64,000 nucleotides of DNA from contig JADDMT010000048.1 in NCBI GenBank assembly GCA_021401465.1, positions 1 to 64,000 on the forward strand. Reading direction: 5' to 3'. The stretch's first letter is position 1. Each line of letters opens with the position of its first letter. The stretch is from Teratosphaeria epicoccoides (Eukaryota > Ascomycota > Dothideomycetes > Mycosphaerellales > Teratosphaeriaceae). Shown one piece after another: positions 19,436 through 32,018 of this stretch. The translations under genes were made by a program, and so were the position numbers. Below the pieces are notes generated by a model. It was not told the DNA's origin and made no database searches. It saw only the letters and a program-made list of their open reading frames with translations.

Positions 19436-22321
19436 ATGTCAACGCTACAAGCTTCACTGTAAGTCTCTTCATCAGCAAGACATATGATGAATCATGGACG
19501 GCTTTGACCATAATCTTGCAGGTTTGCCCCTTACACCATCCATTTCCTGGACCAAGAGAAAAGCTCACGTGCGCCGAGCCCGCCACGCAGATCAGCATCC
19601 CTTCCGCACAATCAGAGCCACCAGAACTCAGCCATTGACATCCCTCAGCGAGCGTCAGCAGCCAGCCTCCTCGGCGGGCCTAATACGCCTGGCACTCCAG
19701 GCCTTCGAGATGCAGATGAGTTCTTCGGCAGCCAGCTGGCTGATGCCTCGAAGCTATTGGTCTCGAGACCTGGTGACCCTCGATCACTGCTGCGCAGCGA
19801 TGCCAACGTGCCAGAATGGGGCAAGCAAGCTATTTTCAACCAGCCAAGGTCTCGTGCTGGTCCTTTGCCTTCGGGATCCATTCTAGACTTTGCTAAGGTG
19901 CACGAGGAGCTTGAGCAGAGGCGCCAGGATGCGAAGAGGAGAGCTACCAGGCGGTCTCCTTCTGGTCACCCATCCCGAGCTGGTAGCGTGGACCGTGGGT
20001 ACGAAGGCAGGCCATGGACTGTCGAAAGGGCTATTCACGGCAACGGCGGCCTCAATGCAGCCGTCGCAGCGGCCGAGGACGACGGCGACATGGACATCAA
20101 TTGGATCGGCACCCTCGGATTTCCCACTGATGCGCTCGCCGATACGGTCAAAGAGGACATTCGCGATAAGCTCATCTCGGACGAATACAAAACTGAGCCG
20201 GTATTTGTCAGCGACAAGGATTTCGATGGCCATTATGCGCATTATTGCAAGACAATACTTTGGCCTATTTTTCACTACCAGGTTCCGGACCATCCAAAGA
20301 GCAAGGCGTACGCAGATCACAGCTGGGAGTTCTATCGCACCGTGAATCGTGCATTTGCCGACAGGATCATCGACGTCTACAAGCGCGGCGACACTATCTG
20401 GGTGCACGACTACCATCTCCTCTTGGTGCCGCAAATGGTCCGCGAGAAGCTTCCGGAAGCCAAGATCGGTTTGTTCTTGCATACAGCATTCCCGTCTTCT
20501 GAAGTATTCCGGTGCTTGTCGACACGCAAGCAGCTTCTCGAGGGTATGCTCGGCGCCAACCTGATCGCTTTTCAGACGGACGAGTACGCCAATCATTTCC
20601 TGCAAACATGCAGCCGTCTTCTCACCGTTGAGACATTGGCCGAGGGAGTACAGCTGGACGACCATTTCGTCAATGTCGCGGCGGAGCCCATCGGGCTCAA
20701 CGCAGATGCTATCGAGAAGGAGCGCTCTAACCCTGACGTCCAGAATTGGATCAGTGTCATCCAGGAGAGGTACAAGGACAAGCACATTATCGTCGCTCGT
20801 GACAAGCTTGACAACGTGCGGGGTGTACGACAAAAGCTTCTTGCTTACGAACTCTTCCTCAACAAGTATCCGGAGTGGCGAGAGAAGGTTGTCTTGATAC
20901 AGGTCGCCACATCAACCAGCGAGCAATCTGAATTGTTGACTACAGTGTCGGACATCTGCACTAGGATTGACTCGGTCCACTCAACGCTCGCACACCAACC
21001 GCTGGTATTCCTGAAGCAGGACATCGGCTTCCCTCAATACTTTGCACTGCTCAGCGTCGCAGATGTCCTCATGATCACAGCATTGCGCGACGGTATGAAC
21101 CTGACTGCACATGAATACATCTACTGCCAAGACGGCAGGAACACGAATGGCCAGAAGAAGCACGGTCCGCTCATCCTGAGCGAGTTCACAGGCAGTGCAG
21201 CTGTCATGGGCGACGCAATTCTGTCCATCAACCCATGGGACTACCAGCAGCAAGCGCATGCCATCAAGCAGGCACTGGAGTTGAGCGAGGAGCAGAAGAG
21301 CCAGCGGTGGAACAAGCTGCATCACATTGTGATGACGAAGACTGGCGGTCGGTGGGTCAGTGAGCTCAACAAGACTCTCAACCGTGTTCACAGCGAGCAC
21401 GCCGAGCGGGCCGCGTCTTCGATACCACGCTTATCACTCACCAAGCTGTCCGAGAAGTACAGAGATTCCCAGCGTCGGGTCTTCATTTTGGATTACGAGG
21501 GCACATTAGCACCACACAGGACCAGTACTGGCATTCCGCTCTCCTCACCACAGCGTGTCCTAGACGCCATCTCAGACCTCATGGGCGACTCGAGAAACAT
21601 TGTCTACGTCATGTCTGGTCGGCGGCCTCAAGAGCTGGAGAGCATTTTCCGGACTCTGCCATCTCTGGGCTTGATTGCAGAGAACGGGTGCTACCTTCGA
21701 CAATACGGCGCCGAGGACAACGAGTGGCAGTCTTTCATTGATGACGACGCTACGAATCGCTGGAAGGACGAGGTACGCAGTATACTCAAGTACTATGAAG
21801 ACCGCCTGGAAGGTAGCTATTTGGAAGAGCGTCAAGCCAGTCTTCTCTTCCGCTGGGACAAAGTACAAGACCAGGAAGCAGCGAGTCGCTTTGCTGGCGA
21901 AAGTGTTGATCAGATCAACAGCGCCTGCAAAGGCATGCGCATCCATGCCGTGCCTATCCCGAAGGCCATCCTGATCGAATCAATGGACTTCAGCAAGCGC
22001 ACCGCTGCCACGCACATCTTTGATGCACTGCGTCAGCGCTATGTGGCTAAGGGTCTCAGGGTGCCAGACTTCATGCTCGTGGCTGGTGATGATCGTGAAG
22101 ACGAGGTGGTGTTCCATTGGGCCAATGACCTGCAGAAGAACGGCATCATTAGAGATGTCTTCACTGTGAACATTGGCAAGCGCAACACTGTGGCTTCGGC
22201 GACACTTAGTCAGGGCTCGACTGGCCTACTAACTGCGCTGCAGAAGCTAGGAAAGGTGTCGAACGATGGCATGCCTGCAGACTTCTTCAACAAGGGCCGA
22301 GGGAATTCGCTGTCGAGCTGA
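19436..22321 (+). CDS. Trehalose synthase complex regulatory subunit (Tps3/Tsl1 type)
   Basis: A two-domain protein with a trehalose-6-phosphate synthase-like GT20 domain and a C-terminal HAD phosphatase-like domain. It most likely acts as the structural or regulatory subunit of the cytosolic trehalose synthase complex. Exons are 19436-19458 and 19522-22321, giving 940 aa. The tiny first exon gives MSTLQASLFAPYTIHF, typical of this subgroup. The GT20 part is clear (WVHDYHLLLVPQMVREKLP, LHTAFPSSEVFRCL). The nucleotide-site basic pair reads DKLDNVRG, against R-L-D-x-x-K in active synthases. The HAD motif I reads LDYEGTL, with Glu where active phosphatases have the second Asp of DxDxT, and AENG replaces the usual AEHG. 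Loss of these residues is why I call it regulatory rather than Tps1 or Tps2. Confidence 0.88.
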
Positions 22322-23062
22322 ACGATGGCACAGTGGGCAGATCGAAAGGCAGGCATAGGCGGGCATAGGCGGGCATGATGTTACAAACATGACAGCTGTT
22401 GGCGCTGGCGCTGGCGCGGATTGAAGGCGTTTTCTGGCCTTTGATATGACGGTAGCATCTAGAATAAGACGGTAGCGGTGCCAGAGACTTTATGGTCGTT
22501 GCATCGATGGAGGGTCTTTTAGGTAGGTCGATCGATGATGCAGCAATGCCTAATGAACAGTCTCGGCTCCACGCTTCCTTTCCTCTGCGTCAATCTTCTT
22601 AATTGCACAATCAATAGGCAAAGATCGCGTGAGTGCTCGCCGCCCCAGCTAGTCAAACGCAAAGGTGACCACTCTGCACCGGACTGCGTTCAACCTCGTC
22701 CGGCATGGGGGAAGCAGCACACGCGCACTAAAGCCCAAAGGGGAAGGGGTCCCTGACACGCTACTGGAGTTACTTGACCTTGGACAATGCTCGTCGGAGG
22801 AGGATGCCGGAACGAATAAAGACTTGTTGGAAGATACGAACGGCACATTGTGTATGCCATTTCAGCGTCAGTGCCTGCCAAATGATTCGACAGAGCAAAA
22901 CATCTCCGTATTTCCAGGCCAATCTCGTCGACATACAGCACGCTGAGCGACCCGAACGACGCCACGAGACGCGCAGGAAGCTAGCTTTACGGAGGAAATC
23001 GAAGGGTCTGACGAGCTTTGCTGTGTGATAGCGAGGGTGGCGTCACGGTCTCACGTCCACCT
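22322..23062. other. Intergenic, 0.74 kb
   Basis: Between the trehalose gene and the kinase gene. It contains a short 10-bp tandem repeat and a GGCGCT run just after the stop codon, listed separately. No supported ORF. Confidence 0.55.
22351..22376 (+). repeat. 10-bp tandem repeat, about 2.6 copies
   Basis: The unit GGCATAGGCG recurs in perfect register and is followed at 22401-22418 by GGCGCT repeats. It lies in the likely 3' untranslated region of the trehalose gene. Confidence 0.6.
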
Positions 23063-25819
23063 ATGCCCCCGGCCAGGACGCAGGCCGAGTTTGCATTGCA
23101 AGAGCAGCGCAGTAAGGTAAAGGATTAACAAATTGATAATGTAGTCGCGCGTCGATTGGATATGCTAACGGAGTAACTTTGCGCATTGCAGCTTGCCAGC
23201 TCATACCAATCCCTTCTCACCGAGTTCTCGTCGCCTGACTTCCACACCGTCGGCAACTACACCCTGGGACGCTTGATCGGCAAGGGCAGTTTTGGCAAGG
23301 TTTACTTGGCCTCGCATAAGCTCACAAATGGCTCCAAGGTCGTGCTCAAGAGCGCGAAGAAGGATGACCAGAATTTGGCGAGGGAGATCCACCACCATCG
23401 GCAGTTCCTGCATCCGCATATCGCGCGATTGTACGAGGTGATTGTTACAGAGAGCTTGGTGTGGCTGGTGTTGGAGTATTGTCCGGGCGATGAGCTGTAC
23501 AATCACATTCTTCAATATGGGCGGATGGAAGTCCCGAAGGTCCAGAAGATCTTCACGCAGTTGGTTGGGGCTGTGAGTTATGTGCACGGGAAGAGCTGTG
23601 TTCATAGAGATTTGAAGCTGGAGAACATTCTGTTGGACAAACATGATAATGTCAAGCTGGTAGATTTCGGCTTCACAAGGGAGTATCAGGGTCAGACGAA
23701 CTACCTGCAGACATGGTGTGGAACAGTGTGCTATAGCGCGCCGGAGATGCTGAAAGGAGAGAAGTACGCGGGCGAAAAGGTGGACGTTTGGAGCCTGGGC
23801 ATCATACTATATGCGCTGCTGTGTGGAGAGTTGCCGTTCGACGAGGACGATGATCAGGTCACCAAGGGACTGATATTGAAAGAGGAGCCGAAGTATCCTG
23901 ACCATGTAGCTGAGTCAGCGAAGGATTTGATCAAGAAGCTCTTGTCGAAGAGACCGCTGCTGAGGCCGGGTCTTGGGGATATTCTCAGAGATCCATGGTT
24001 GATTGAGCATGCGCCTCAGCAGCAGGAGATTCTCAAGTTGCAGCAGCCACCTGCTTTCAGCACTCAAGTCGAGAAGGATACGCTACAGCGAATGAAAAGT
24101 GCCGGTGTCGACATTGATATGGTTATTGAGCATGTGCTGTCGCAGAGATGTGACTCGCTGGCAGGCTGGTGGGCGCTACTTATCGAGAAAGAGCAGAAGA
24201 AGGAGAGACGACGAGAGCGGAAACGCAAGGAGCGAGAAGCTGAGGCGAAGAGCCTGCGCCGACTAAGCGCTGCTAGCAGCAGGCTGTTGGCGCAGAGTGC
24301 GCTTGGCGAGATCTACGAGGGAGAGGAGTCGGATGTGATGAGGTCACCCAGCGGGCGAGGAAGGCGTAAGACGCGTCCGACATCTGCTGTTCTGGCGCCA
24401 GAGCTTCCGCGAGTCACTGAGAACAAGTCACCAAACCCTGAAGACGACCGGCCTCCGCTCCCTCCACTGCCCAAAGAGTCAATCTCGGAGCCCAAAAGAT
24501 CGCTGAGCCGGCCACCACCGCCCCCAAAAGACGACAATGCCTTACGGCGACCACGAGGCCCGTCGCGCGGTAGTAGTGGTAGCATGCTTCGCTATTCTAC
24601 AATCAATCCCGATCTGCTGTCACCGAATTACGTCCCGCCACCACAAAGAAAACGGCGAACATTCTACCCACAACCGTTCAAGGACCAATTGGCTTGGGTC
24701 AAGCACTGGTTCAAGGAAGGCGCCAAGCGCGCCAAATCGCCAACTCACGAGAAGGGTGGTAAGAACAGTCCAGCTCTGCATATCAATGGCAAGCCTGAAC
24801 AGGGAAGCAGCCACGAATCCCGAAACATGCAGCGCGTTCAGACTGGCCCGTCGCCACACACGAGGAAGATGAGCACGGGCGAGCGGCCGGATCTGCAGAG
24901 CAGGGCGACAATGCCTGCCAGACCAAGGCTCAACACTACGGCAAGCAGCAACAGCGCGCATAGCGTACGGCAGAAGCGCACGAGTCTGAGCCCAGGGACT
25001 CTAACGCCGCATTCGTCTTACCGGCGATCAGGTGCCGGGTTGAGAGGGAGAAAGTCCACGTCGTCGTCTGTCAGCTCGATAAGGAGTACATATCAGCCGC
25101 ATCATCAGCATTCGCATTCCAAGGCCAGTAGTACGAGCAGCGCGTCAATCGCTTCGCCGTCAGGGCTGTCGTCAGCCTCGGGATCACGACTGGGCCGGTC
25201 ACCGCATTCGTCTGTCAAAGTACTGCCTTCGACGCCCACGGGACCGCTTCCTTCGGGCATCCGGGTGAGCCGGCGACCGCTGCCAGCGAACTTGGGCCCG
25301 ATGTCCGGTTTCAGCGAAGCCAAATCGGCGTTTGGAAATCTGGGACTGCAGTCTCCTTCCCTGCCTGTCTTTGCCAGACGCAAGCGCTCCGTATTCAAAG
25401 GTCCTATGGCGGGTTCAAGCTCCCACTTTGGACGGAGTGCTAGTGCTTCAGGTGGAAACAGTCGGTCTGGATCGATAGGTCGGAGAAGTGGCGAGATGAT
25501 CACGGGGATAACCGAGGAAGACGAGGACGCGCTTGAAGAAGATGAAGAGGGAGTCGAGGAAGTCGACCATTTTGGGCCTGAGCTTCATGTTCCTGAGGGC
25601 TTTGGCGAGGGTCTGATGGGCAGTGAGCCTGCAACGCCGATCAGTCCGGCAGTTGAAGAGGAAGACGAGAGGGAGCTTGGGAGACCTGGATCAGTCCAAG
25701 ACGGCGATAAGATCCCGCTGACTGCGGAGGCGTTGGCTAAGATGGAGGAGCTGGAAGAGGGCAAAGAGGCTAGGCAAGGGGCGGAGGAGAACCCTGCGGG
25801 CGTTACTGCTAACGTCTGA
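23063..25819 (+). CDS. CAMK-like serine/threonine protein kinase
   Basis: A serine/threonine kinase with an N-terminal kinase domain and a long disordered tail. Exons are 23063-23116 and 23192-25819, giving 893 aa; the first exon supplies 18 residues starting MPPARTQAEFALQ. The glycine loop is IGKGSFGKVYLA, the ATP lysine is K71, the catalytic loop is VHRDLKLEN with D158, the magnesium loop is DFGF and the activation segment ends GTVCYSAPEML. A basic Lys/Arg/Glu-rich coiled segment follows the domain (about residue 360-390). The remainder is Ser/Pro/Arg-rich, with an acidic patch near the end. The DLKLEN and SAPEML patterns fit the CAMKL group; a Kin4/Frk1 relation is possible but not proven. 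Confidence 0.88.
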
Positions 25820-28037
25820 GGGAGCATTACGCGTAACGTGTTCGCTTCGTTGTTATGAGACGCTGGCGTTCAAAGCGATGGCATTGTACAGGGCATTAGT
25901 GGACCCAATGATCGTGTTGAGCGAGCGCGGTACACTGTATGGTTGCGCAGCTGAGATTTACCTGTCATGGATTTTGTATACCCCGTAGTTATGTACTAGC
26001 ACTCGATTGACGTTAGACAATTCCATGAGGCGGCGTTTGGTGGTATCATTGAGCAGTCAACGGCCCCAGCACTCAATACATGTACGTTAGTAAGTGTACA
26101 TTGCGCTAGTCAACCTAAGCTCCTGACCACACTTCCAGGCTTATTATGTCACCCGTTCCAATGTCTTGAGCCCACTTCTGTTTATTGTATGTCCACATAG
26201 CAGTTGGCTGCTGGTCACAACTGCGACCAAATCTGATCGATCAGTTAGTCCTGGACCATGAGCGCTGAGGCAAGAGACTAGCAGAAGCCGTCACACCAAA
26301 CCCCGCCTGCTGCGTGGATTGTCGTGCAGAGCGGGTACCAGCGCTGGATAGCTGGAAATCGAGGGCAATGTCGTGGAGAGCGCATGTTGACACAAATTCG
26401 ACACTCTCGGAATAACGCATCGGTGCATCAGTTGCAGGAGGCTCCCTGTGATTCTGAATCGGGCAGTTGTCTGTCAGCTCAAACTGTTGAAAGCCATGTC
26501 ACAGGAGTTTGGGACCACTTGGATTGACTGGCTTATCCAATGCTTGCGGCTTCTTGCGGACGCGCCAAATGTCATGGAGGTGATTTCAACGCGGAATCTT
26601 CTGCCTGCGCCGCATGAGAGGGACTCGAGGTTTTTGGCTTGCATATATATTGCGGCCGCAAGGGCCACATTCAGTGCGAATTCCTGAGTCTCGACGCCAC
26701 CGAAGATGATTCCAGTAGCGTGCGAGCATTGCTCCAACCCCGGTGGTAAGTTGCGGTCAGCACGCTTTGTTGAGCTGCTTTCCAGACCGTAAGCAGCTGC
26801 AGCCAGCCGACGTTGCACTACATCCTTGCTGGCGCGTTGCCGGCAAGAAGCTATCGATTCAGCTGCAACGGTACCCACACTGGACGAGCGCGAGGTTGGT
26901 GCAATGACTCCTGAACCACGGTCCGAGGACGGGGGATGGAAGGAACAAGGACGACATGTGGTCGGCGCAGGATAACTACGGTCCCCTATGCTCGCTCTCT
27001 GGACCCGAAAGGCGAGGATTGCTTATCGTCGGCTATGGCCGCATGCGGTCGACAACTCCACCACTTGGCCTGCTTGGGCGCGTAAGGTGGCTTGAGGGAT
27101 CCATTCGGACCGCTCAGAGGCGGTGCGTGCAAGTCTCTTGCTGATCTCACAGGCAACGCAGGATAAAAGCAGCTTGAGAGCCTCGAGCAAACCTGGTTGC
27201 TTTGAAGACGCGGGCCAGATGCAATCGCATAGCGGTCAGTACTGTGTCAATGTTTGGGGAGTACAGAACCCATACCAAGAGGAACCCCACTACGACAGGG
27301 GTGGTTGGTTATCTTTGGCCTTGGCTTGTTGTGTAAGCGCCTCTTCAATTTGTAAATCGCGACCAACCGGTGTCCTCTTCGGTGTTCTTGTTAGATTGCG
27401 TCTTCATGCGGCATGCGGCGCAAGCGACGATCTGCCATGAGAAGACAGGTCTATTGCTTCGGCTCTCTTGACGCATGGCATCGCAAGGAGCAGCTTGGTG
27501 GAGGCCATCGCTTCCTGTGCTCATCACGACTCATCACTGTTGACACTCTCTTGTCCTCACACGCAACTTCCAGAATCCGTCTCCCGGCCACATACCCTTT
27601 CTAACATCCTTACCGCTCAGACCATGAATACTCTATCATACTGACTGTCGGGTGGGCTCATGCACAACACAAGCATCGTGCAGTGGTCCTGCATGATTGC
27701 ATCCGCCCTGCAGCGCAGACGGCACTGCTGTGGCCCCTCCGACATATTCCTTGGACCGGACACCCAGATATCGGAGGAGCAGCGCCCGCGATGACCCCTG
27801 TGGGCCATGCGTCTAATCATATCACTCTATCCATTAGCCTGTCGTTGTCCGAGAACAACCGCTTAAGTAGTGGCACCAAAGTCCCGCTTTGCTGTGTCTG
27901 TGTACAGCGTGATACTTTGCTGCCGGTCACACCACAGGGTGCACCAAATCTTCACTCTACGTGCATGCGTGCAAGAGCATCGTTACAGCTTATACTTAAC
28001 CAGCACGAGCATATTCGGGTAAAACACTGTAGCCAAA
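25820..28037. other. Intergenic, 2.2 kb
   Basis: The longest gene-free stretch in the window. Open frames are short, on both strands and without motifs. No repeat, transposon end or RNA gene was recognised by eye. The end nearest 28037 should hold the permease promoter. Confidence 0.5.
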
Positions 28038-29858
28038 ATGTCAGGCCTCGAAAAGCATACCAGTCTGGATTCCTCGCCGGAAAGTTCGACCAACTTCGCG
28101 CCTGAGTATGGGCACTCGGAAGCACCTACGCAGACATGGACCACACGCTTCATCGACAGCTTCAAACGGGATCCAAATGCGCACGCGACACCAAAAGGCG
28201 CTATCGCTGGCGATGGCAGAGTCTTCGACGTGGAGGGCGCCGCAGAAGCGACTGCGAACTCACCTCTGCAAAGACACCTGAAGGGCCGCCATCTGCAGAT
28301 GATTGCTATCGGTGGTAGCATTGGAACGGGTCTTTTCGTGAGCAGCGGCAGCGCGCTGGCAAACGGCGGTCCTGCGTCGCTGCTCATCGCATTTATCCTC
28401 ATTGGCGTCATGATGTACTGCACCGTCCACGCACTCGGCGAAATGGCAGTATTGTTCCCAGTCGCAGGCTCCTTCTCCGCATACTCTACTCGCTTCCTGG
28501 ACCCTGCCTGGGGCTTTGCCATGGGTTGGAAGTAAGCACAGTTTTCATCAGTGCAGGCCGGATCCTTGCTGACCAGATCTAGCTACGCACTGCAATGGCT
28601 CGTCGTCCTGCCGCTGGAGATTGTCGCTGCCACGCTCACGATCACTTACTGGTCCCACGGGCGCATCAATAACGACTCCTGGGTCGCCATCTTCCTCGTC
28701 CTAATCGTCGTCATCAACCTTTTCGGAGTCAAAGGCTATGGAGAAGCTGAATTCCTCTTCGCGATCATCAAGGTCACTGCTGTAGTTGGCTTCATCATCC
28801 TCGGCATCATCCTCGACTGCGGCGGTGGTCCGCAAGGTGACTACATCGGCGGGAAGTATTGGCATAACCCCGGAGCCTTCAACCACGGATTCAAGGGTCT
28901 CTGCTCGGTTTTTGTCACTGCGGCCTTCGCGTTCGCCGGTACTGAGCTAGTCGGCCTGGCTGCGGCTGAGACGGCCAATCCCCGCAAGTCCCTACCGACT
29001 GCGGTCAAACAGGTCTTCTGGAGAATCAACCTGTTCTACATCGTGTCCCTGGCTCTCGTCGGCCTCCTCGTGCCCTACACCGACGAACATCTCCTGAATG
29101 GCTCGAGCTCCGTGGATATTACCGCGTCTCCGTTCGTCATTGCCATCGAGAACGCCGGCATCAGTGGTCTCCCCTCGGTCTTCAATGTTGTCATCATGAT
29201 CGCTGTCCTCTCAGTCGGCAACTCCTCCATCTATGGTAGCTCGCGTACCCTTGCCGCTCTGGCCGACCAGAACCAAGCACCCAAGATCTTAGGCTACATT
29301 GACCGCAAGGGTCGTCCGATCGTAGCCATTGCCGTCGCCTCTACTCTGGGCCTCTTGTCCTTCTTCGCGGGCTCAAGCGCAGAGGGCGATGCTTTCAACT
29401 GGATGTTGGCGCTGTCCGGTCTCTCATCCATCTTCACTTGGGGCAGCATCTGCCTCGCTCACATCCGCTTCCGCCGCGCGTGGAAGGTGCAAGGCCACAC
29501 TCTGGACGAGCTGGCGTTCCGAAGCGGAGCAGGTGTCATTGGCTCATGGGTTGGGTTCATCTTGAACTGCCTTGTCCTCATCGCACAGTTCTGGACTGGC
29601 GCCTGGCCGATTGGCTACGCTGATATGACGGCTAGCGAGCAGACGGAGGCCTTCTTCGAGGCTTATCTCGCCGTACCTGTCGTCATCCTCTGCTATCTTA
29701 CTTACAAGTTCTGGGGGAAGACGGCTTTCGTGCGGGCGCACAACATGGATTTGCATACTGGCATTCGGGATCTCAACATTGCGGAGTTGATCGAGGAAGA
29801 GAAGGCTGAGCGCGCGGCTTGGCCTAGGTGGAAGAAGGTCTACAAATTTTTCTGTTGA
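28038..29858 (+). CDS. Amino-acid permease (YAT/APC family)
   Basis: A plasma-membrane proton-coupled amino-acid transporter of the fungal YAT family (Gap1/Agp1-like). Exons are 28038-28531 and 28583-29858, giving 589 aa. An about 85-residue cytosolic N-terminus precedes the family signature HLQMIAIGGSIGTGLFVSSG in the first helix. Other typical motifs are GEMAVLFPVAGSFSAYSTRF, AFAGTELVGLAAAETANPRK and SSIYGSSRTLAALA. About 12 hydrophobic helices are visible, and the C-terminus is charged and ends KKVYKFFC. The intron falls within MGWNYALQW, a common site in this family. Substrate range cannot be read from the sequence. Confidence 0.94.
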
Positions 29859-30139
29859 CATGTACGCACTGATGATACCATGTGTTCCATGTTGAAATAG
29901 CGGTAGGACCAAATGCTCAGGCTGCATATCATCTAGAAGTGTCGTCATTCCTCGCATTGGAGATCTGTATGATTGCGCTCAAGCGTCCGTGCGGTTCGCA
30001 CGTGGGTTTCTTGGCCAGCAAACAGACTCTCATGAACTCGCACCATGTACACGATGGCGCCTAGCGCGCGATCAATCGTCCTGCCACCAGCGAGCAGATC
30101 CAGCCAACAGCATCTGCGCCGTGATCGTCTAGCTTTTTC

Positions 30140-31210
30140 TCAAACACAATTTTGCTGCACGGCCCCAGCACCTCCAAAACACACCTTCCCCTCCTTGGCC
30201 GTACTGCTCGGAGCCGCGCTGCTCTTGGTACTGCTCCTCACGTCCGTCGCAGCAGGGGACACTACCTCCGGCAGATTTGCACTGCTGCTCGTACTCGTGA
30301 CGAAAGTCATGGTCGAGGTGTCCAAATGATTGATCGAGCTCACGATGCTGGACTCCTCGGCAGAAATACTGCTCAAAATCGCTGCATCCACGCTTGAAGA
30401 TGCCGCTGCTTGTGACGGGTCGAGGACCAGGATCGATGTCACGGTTGGCCGGATTACGGAGGTGGTGTCTTGTGCGGGCGTGACCGTGAGGAACTTTGTG
30501 CTGTTGACGGTGCTTTGGGCTGGCGGGACGGTCTCGGTCACTATCGATGGCGCTGAAGTTGTGGAGGGTGAGGAGGTGCTGCTGCTGCTCGATGTGGTGC
30601 TGGTGACCAGCGTATGCATGACGCTCGCCAGCTCTGAAGCTAAATCCGCGGCTTCAGAAGTCGTTGAGCTGAGCGCGACGCTGGTCGGAATATTCGGCGC
30701 CGTCACTATCTGTGTAATGACTGCAGGCACCTGCGGCATCATGAAGTTCGGGGCGATGTTGACAGCAGGCTGCCTGTCCTCCGCAACACAGTTGCAAGCA
30801 CCGACATGGCCAGCTGCTGGAACCAGTCGCTGTGGGAGGTTGTTATAAAGGCCAATGACAGTGTATGCAAAGAGCAAGACGCTCTCGAAGGCGAGGATGA
30901 TGACGAATAGTACGAAAATCGGCATGGGTATGAAGACTCCAGACCTCCTTCGCCTGGGCTCCGGCCTGCGCCCACACTCTGGTGGCGGCGCAACTCCAAA
31001 GAGTGTCGAGAACCTAGGCGGGTGATCCTTCTTGTCGACATAGTCTTCATGCTCAGCTTCGTATTCCAGGTCAGGTGTGTTTGGAACACGTTTCTTCATA
31101 TCCATCTCCGCGTCCACGGTCTCTGAGGACGAGCCAGCTCGGGCTGCGACGTTGGGGACTTTCATGTCGGCGTGAATATCTCTGTCAAAGTGCTTCTTCC
31201 GCAAAGGCAT
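30140..31210 (-). CDS. Ser/Thr-rich single-pass membrane protein (mucin-like)
   Basis: Function unknown. It is a single exon of 356 aa from the ATG at 31210, which has A at -3; the longer open frame upstream starts only from TTG. Residues 1-90 are polar and charged with an Arg-rich stretch (RRPEPRRRRS). Residues about 92-120 form one hydrophobic helix, suggesting a type II protein with the C-terminus outside. The outer part from about 170 is very rich in Ser and Thr with little else, as in O-mannosylated wall-sensor or mucin-like proteins. Two cysteines close the C-terminus (KVCFGGAGAVQQNCV). I do not recognise a known family domain. Confidence 0.7.
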   Translation of the reverse strand: MPLRKKHFDRDIHADMKVPNVAARAGSSSETVDAEMDMKKRVPNTPDLEYEAEHEDYVDKKDHPPRFSTLFGVAPPPECGRRPEPRRRRSGVFIPMPIFVLFVIILAFESVLLFAYTVIGLYNNLPQRLVPAAGHVGACNCVAEDRQPAVNIAPNFMMPQVPAVITQIVTAPNIPTSVALSSTTSEAADLASELASVMHTLVTSTTSSSSSTSSPSTTSAPSIVTETVPPAQSTVNSTKFLTVTPAQDTTSVIRPTVTSILVLDPSQAAASSSVDAAILSSISAEESSIVSSINHLDTSTMTFVTSTSSSANLPEVVSPAATDVRSSTKSSAAPSSTAKEGKVCFGGAGAVQQNCV

Positions 31211-32018
31211 GTTGTGTATGTTGTATGGAGCAGCTGCCTGCAATCTGGAATATATGCAAGCGTCTCGGTCGTAATGGTCGTGTCTCCAGCCGTAAATACT
31301 GTGGAAAGTGTTCACTTCCTCTATCTGTCCCCGAGATGGCTTCCAAGGACACAAACTTGGGCTGCGTCCAGCGCGATATCGTGATTAGGAAGGATTAGTC
31401 TATCGAGGCGTGAGTAGTCGCCCAGCAACTACTTTCGACCTGAACAAGCAAAGAAGGACATAGAATGGAGGAGATGTATCCTGCCATTCGCGTTGGTAAT
31501 GTGAAGTACGAGCAACGGTGAGTGCGAAGTGATGCGGCCTTTGACATGGCTGCGAGACTGTGCAGCTGGTGGACCTGTGCCTGGAGTCATCAGCGCCAAT
31601 GGAAGCTTGCTATCACCCTCGCGGTGATACAAATTTCTCAAACTATCGCGACACTGGCATGTTGGTCCGCGAGTCAGGCTCCATTGGTGGTGGTGAGTCT
31701 GACAGCAGTTTGACTGTGGAATTCTGAAGCGTTTGTTTCACATGTTCTAGGGTCGGCGCTAGAGGGCTTGGCCGATTGGACAAGGAAACTCCATAGAGGC
31801 CCAAGCGCCTTTGGTTTTGTCTTGTTCCAGGTCATCAGCCCGGATCTACAGATTCGAGGAGGACAAAAGGCTTTGACGGTCTTGGGCATGGTCCACTGAC
31901 GATTAGCAACTCAATGCGCTGTCTTCCCACGTAAGTACACATCCTCCACAATGAGCAGTTCCATATGTCAACCAAGTGTTTGTGGATGATGGACAGAATC
32001 GCGGTGCTCAAAGTCCAC
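31211..32018. other. Intergenic, 0.8 kb
   Basis: Lies upstream of the mucin-like gene and downstream of the M20 peptidase stop codon. No supported ORF or repeat. Confidence 0.55.

Noticed and set aside
25820..28037. Possible tRNA genes in the long intergenic region
   Set aside because: No A-box/B-box pair or GTTCGANTC-type T-loop with a closing stem was found by eye; tRNAscan would be decisive.
31211..31354. N-terminal extension of the mucin-like protein
   Set aside because: The extra 48 codons have no ATG and begin at TTG. The ATG at 31210 has a good context.
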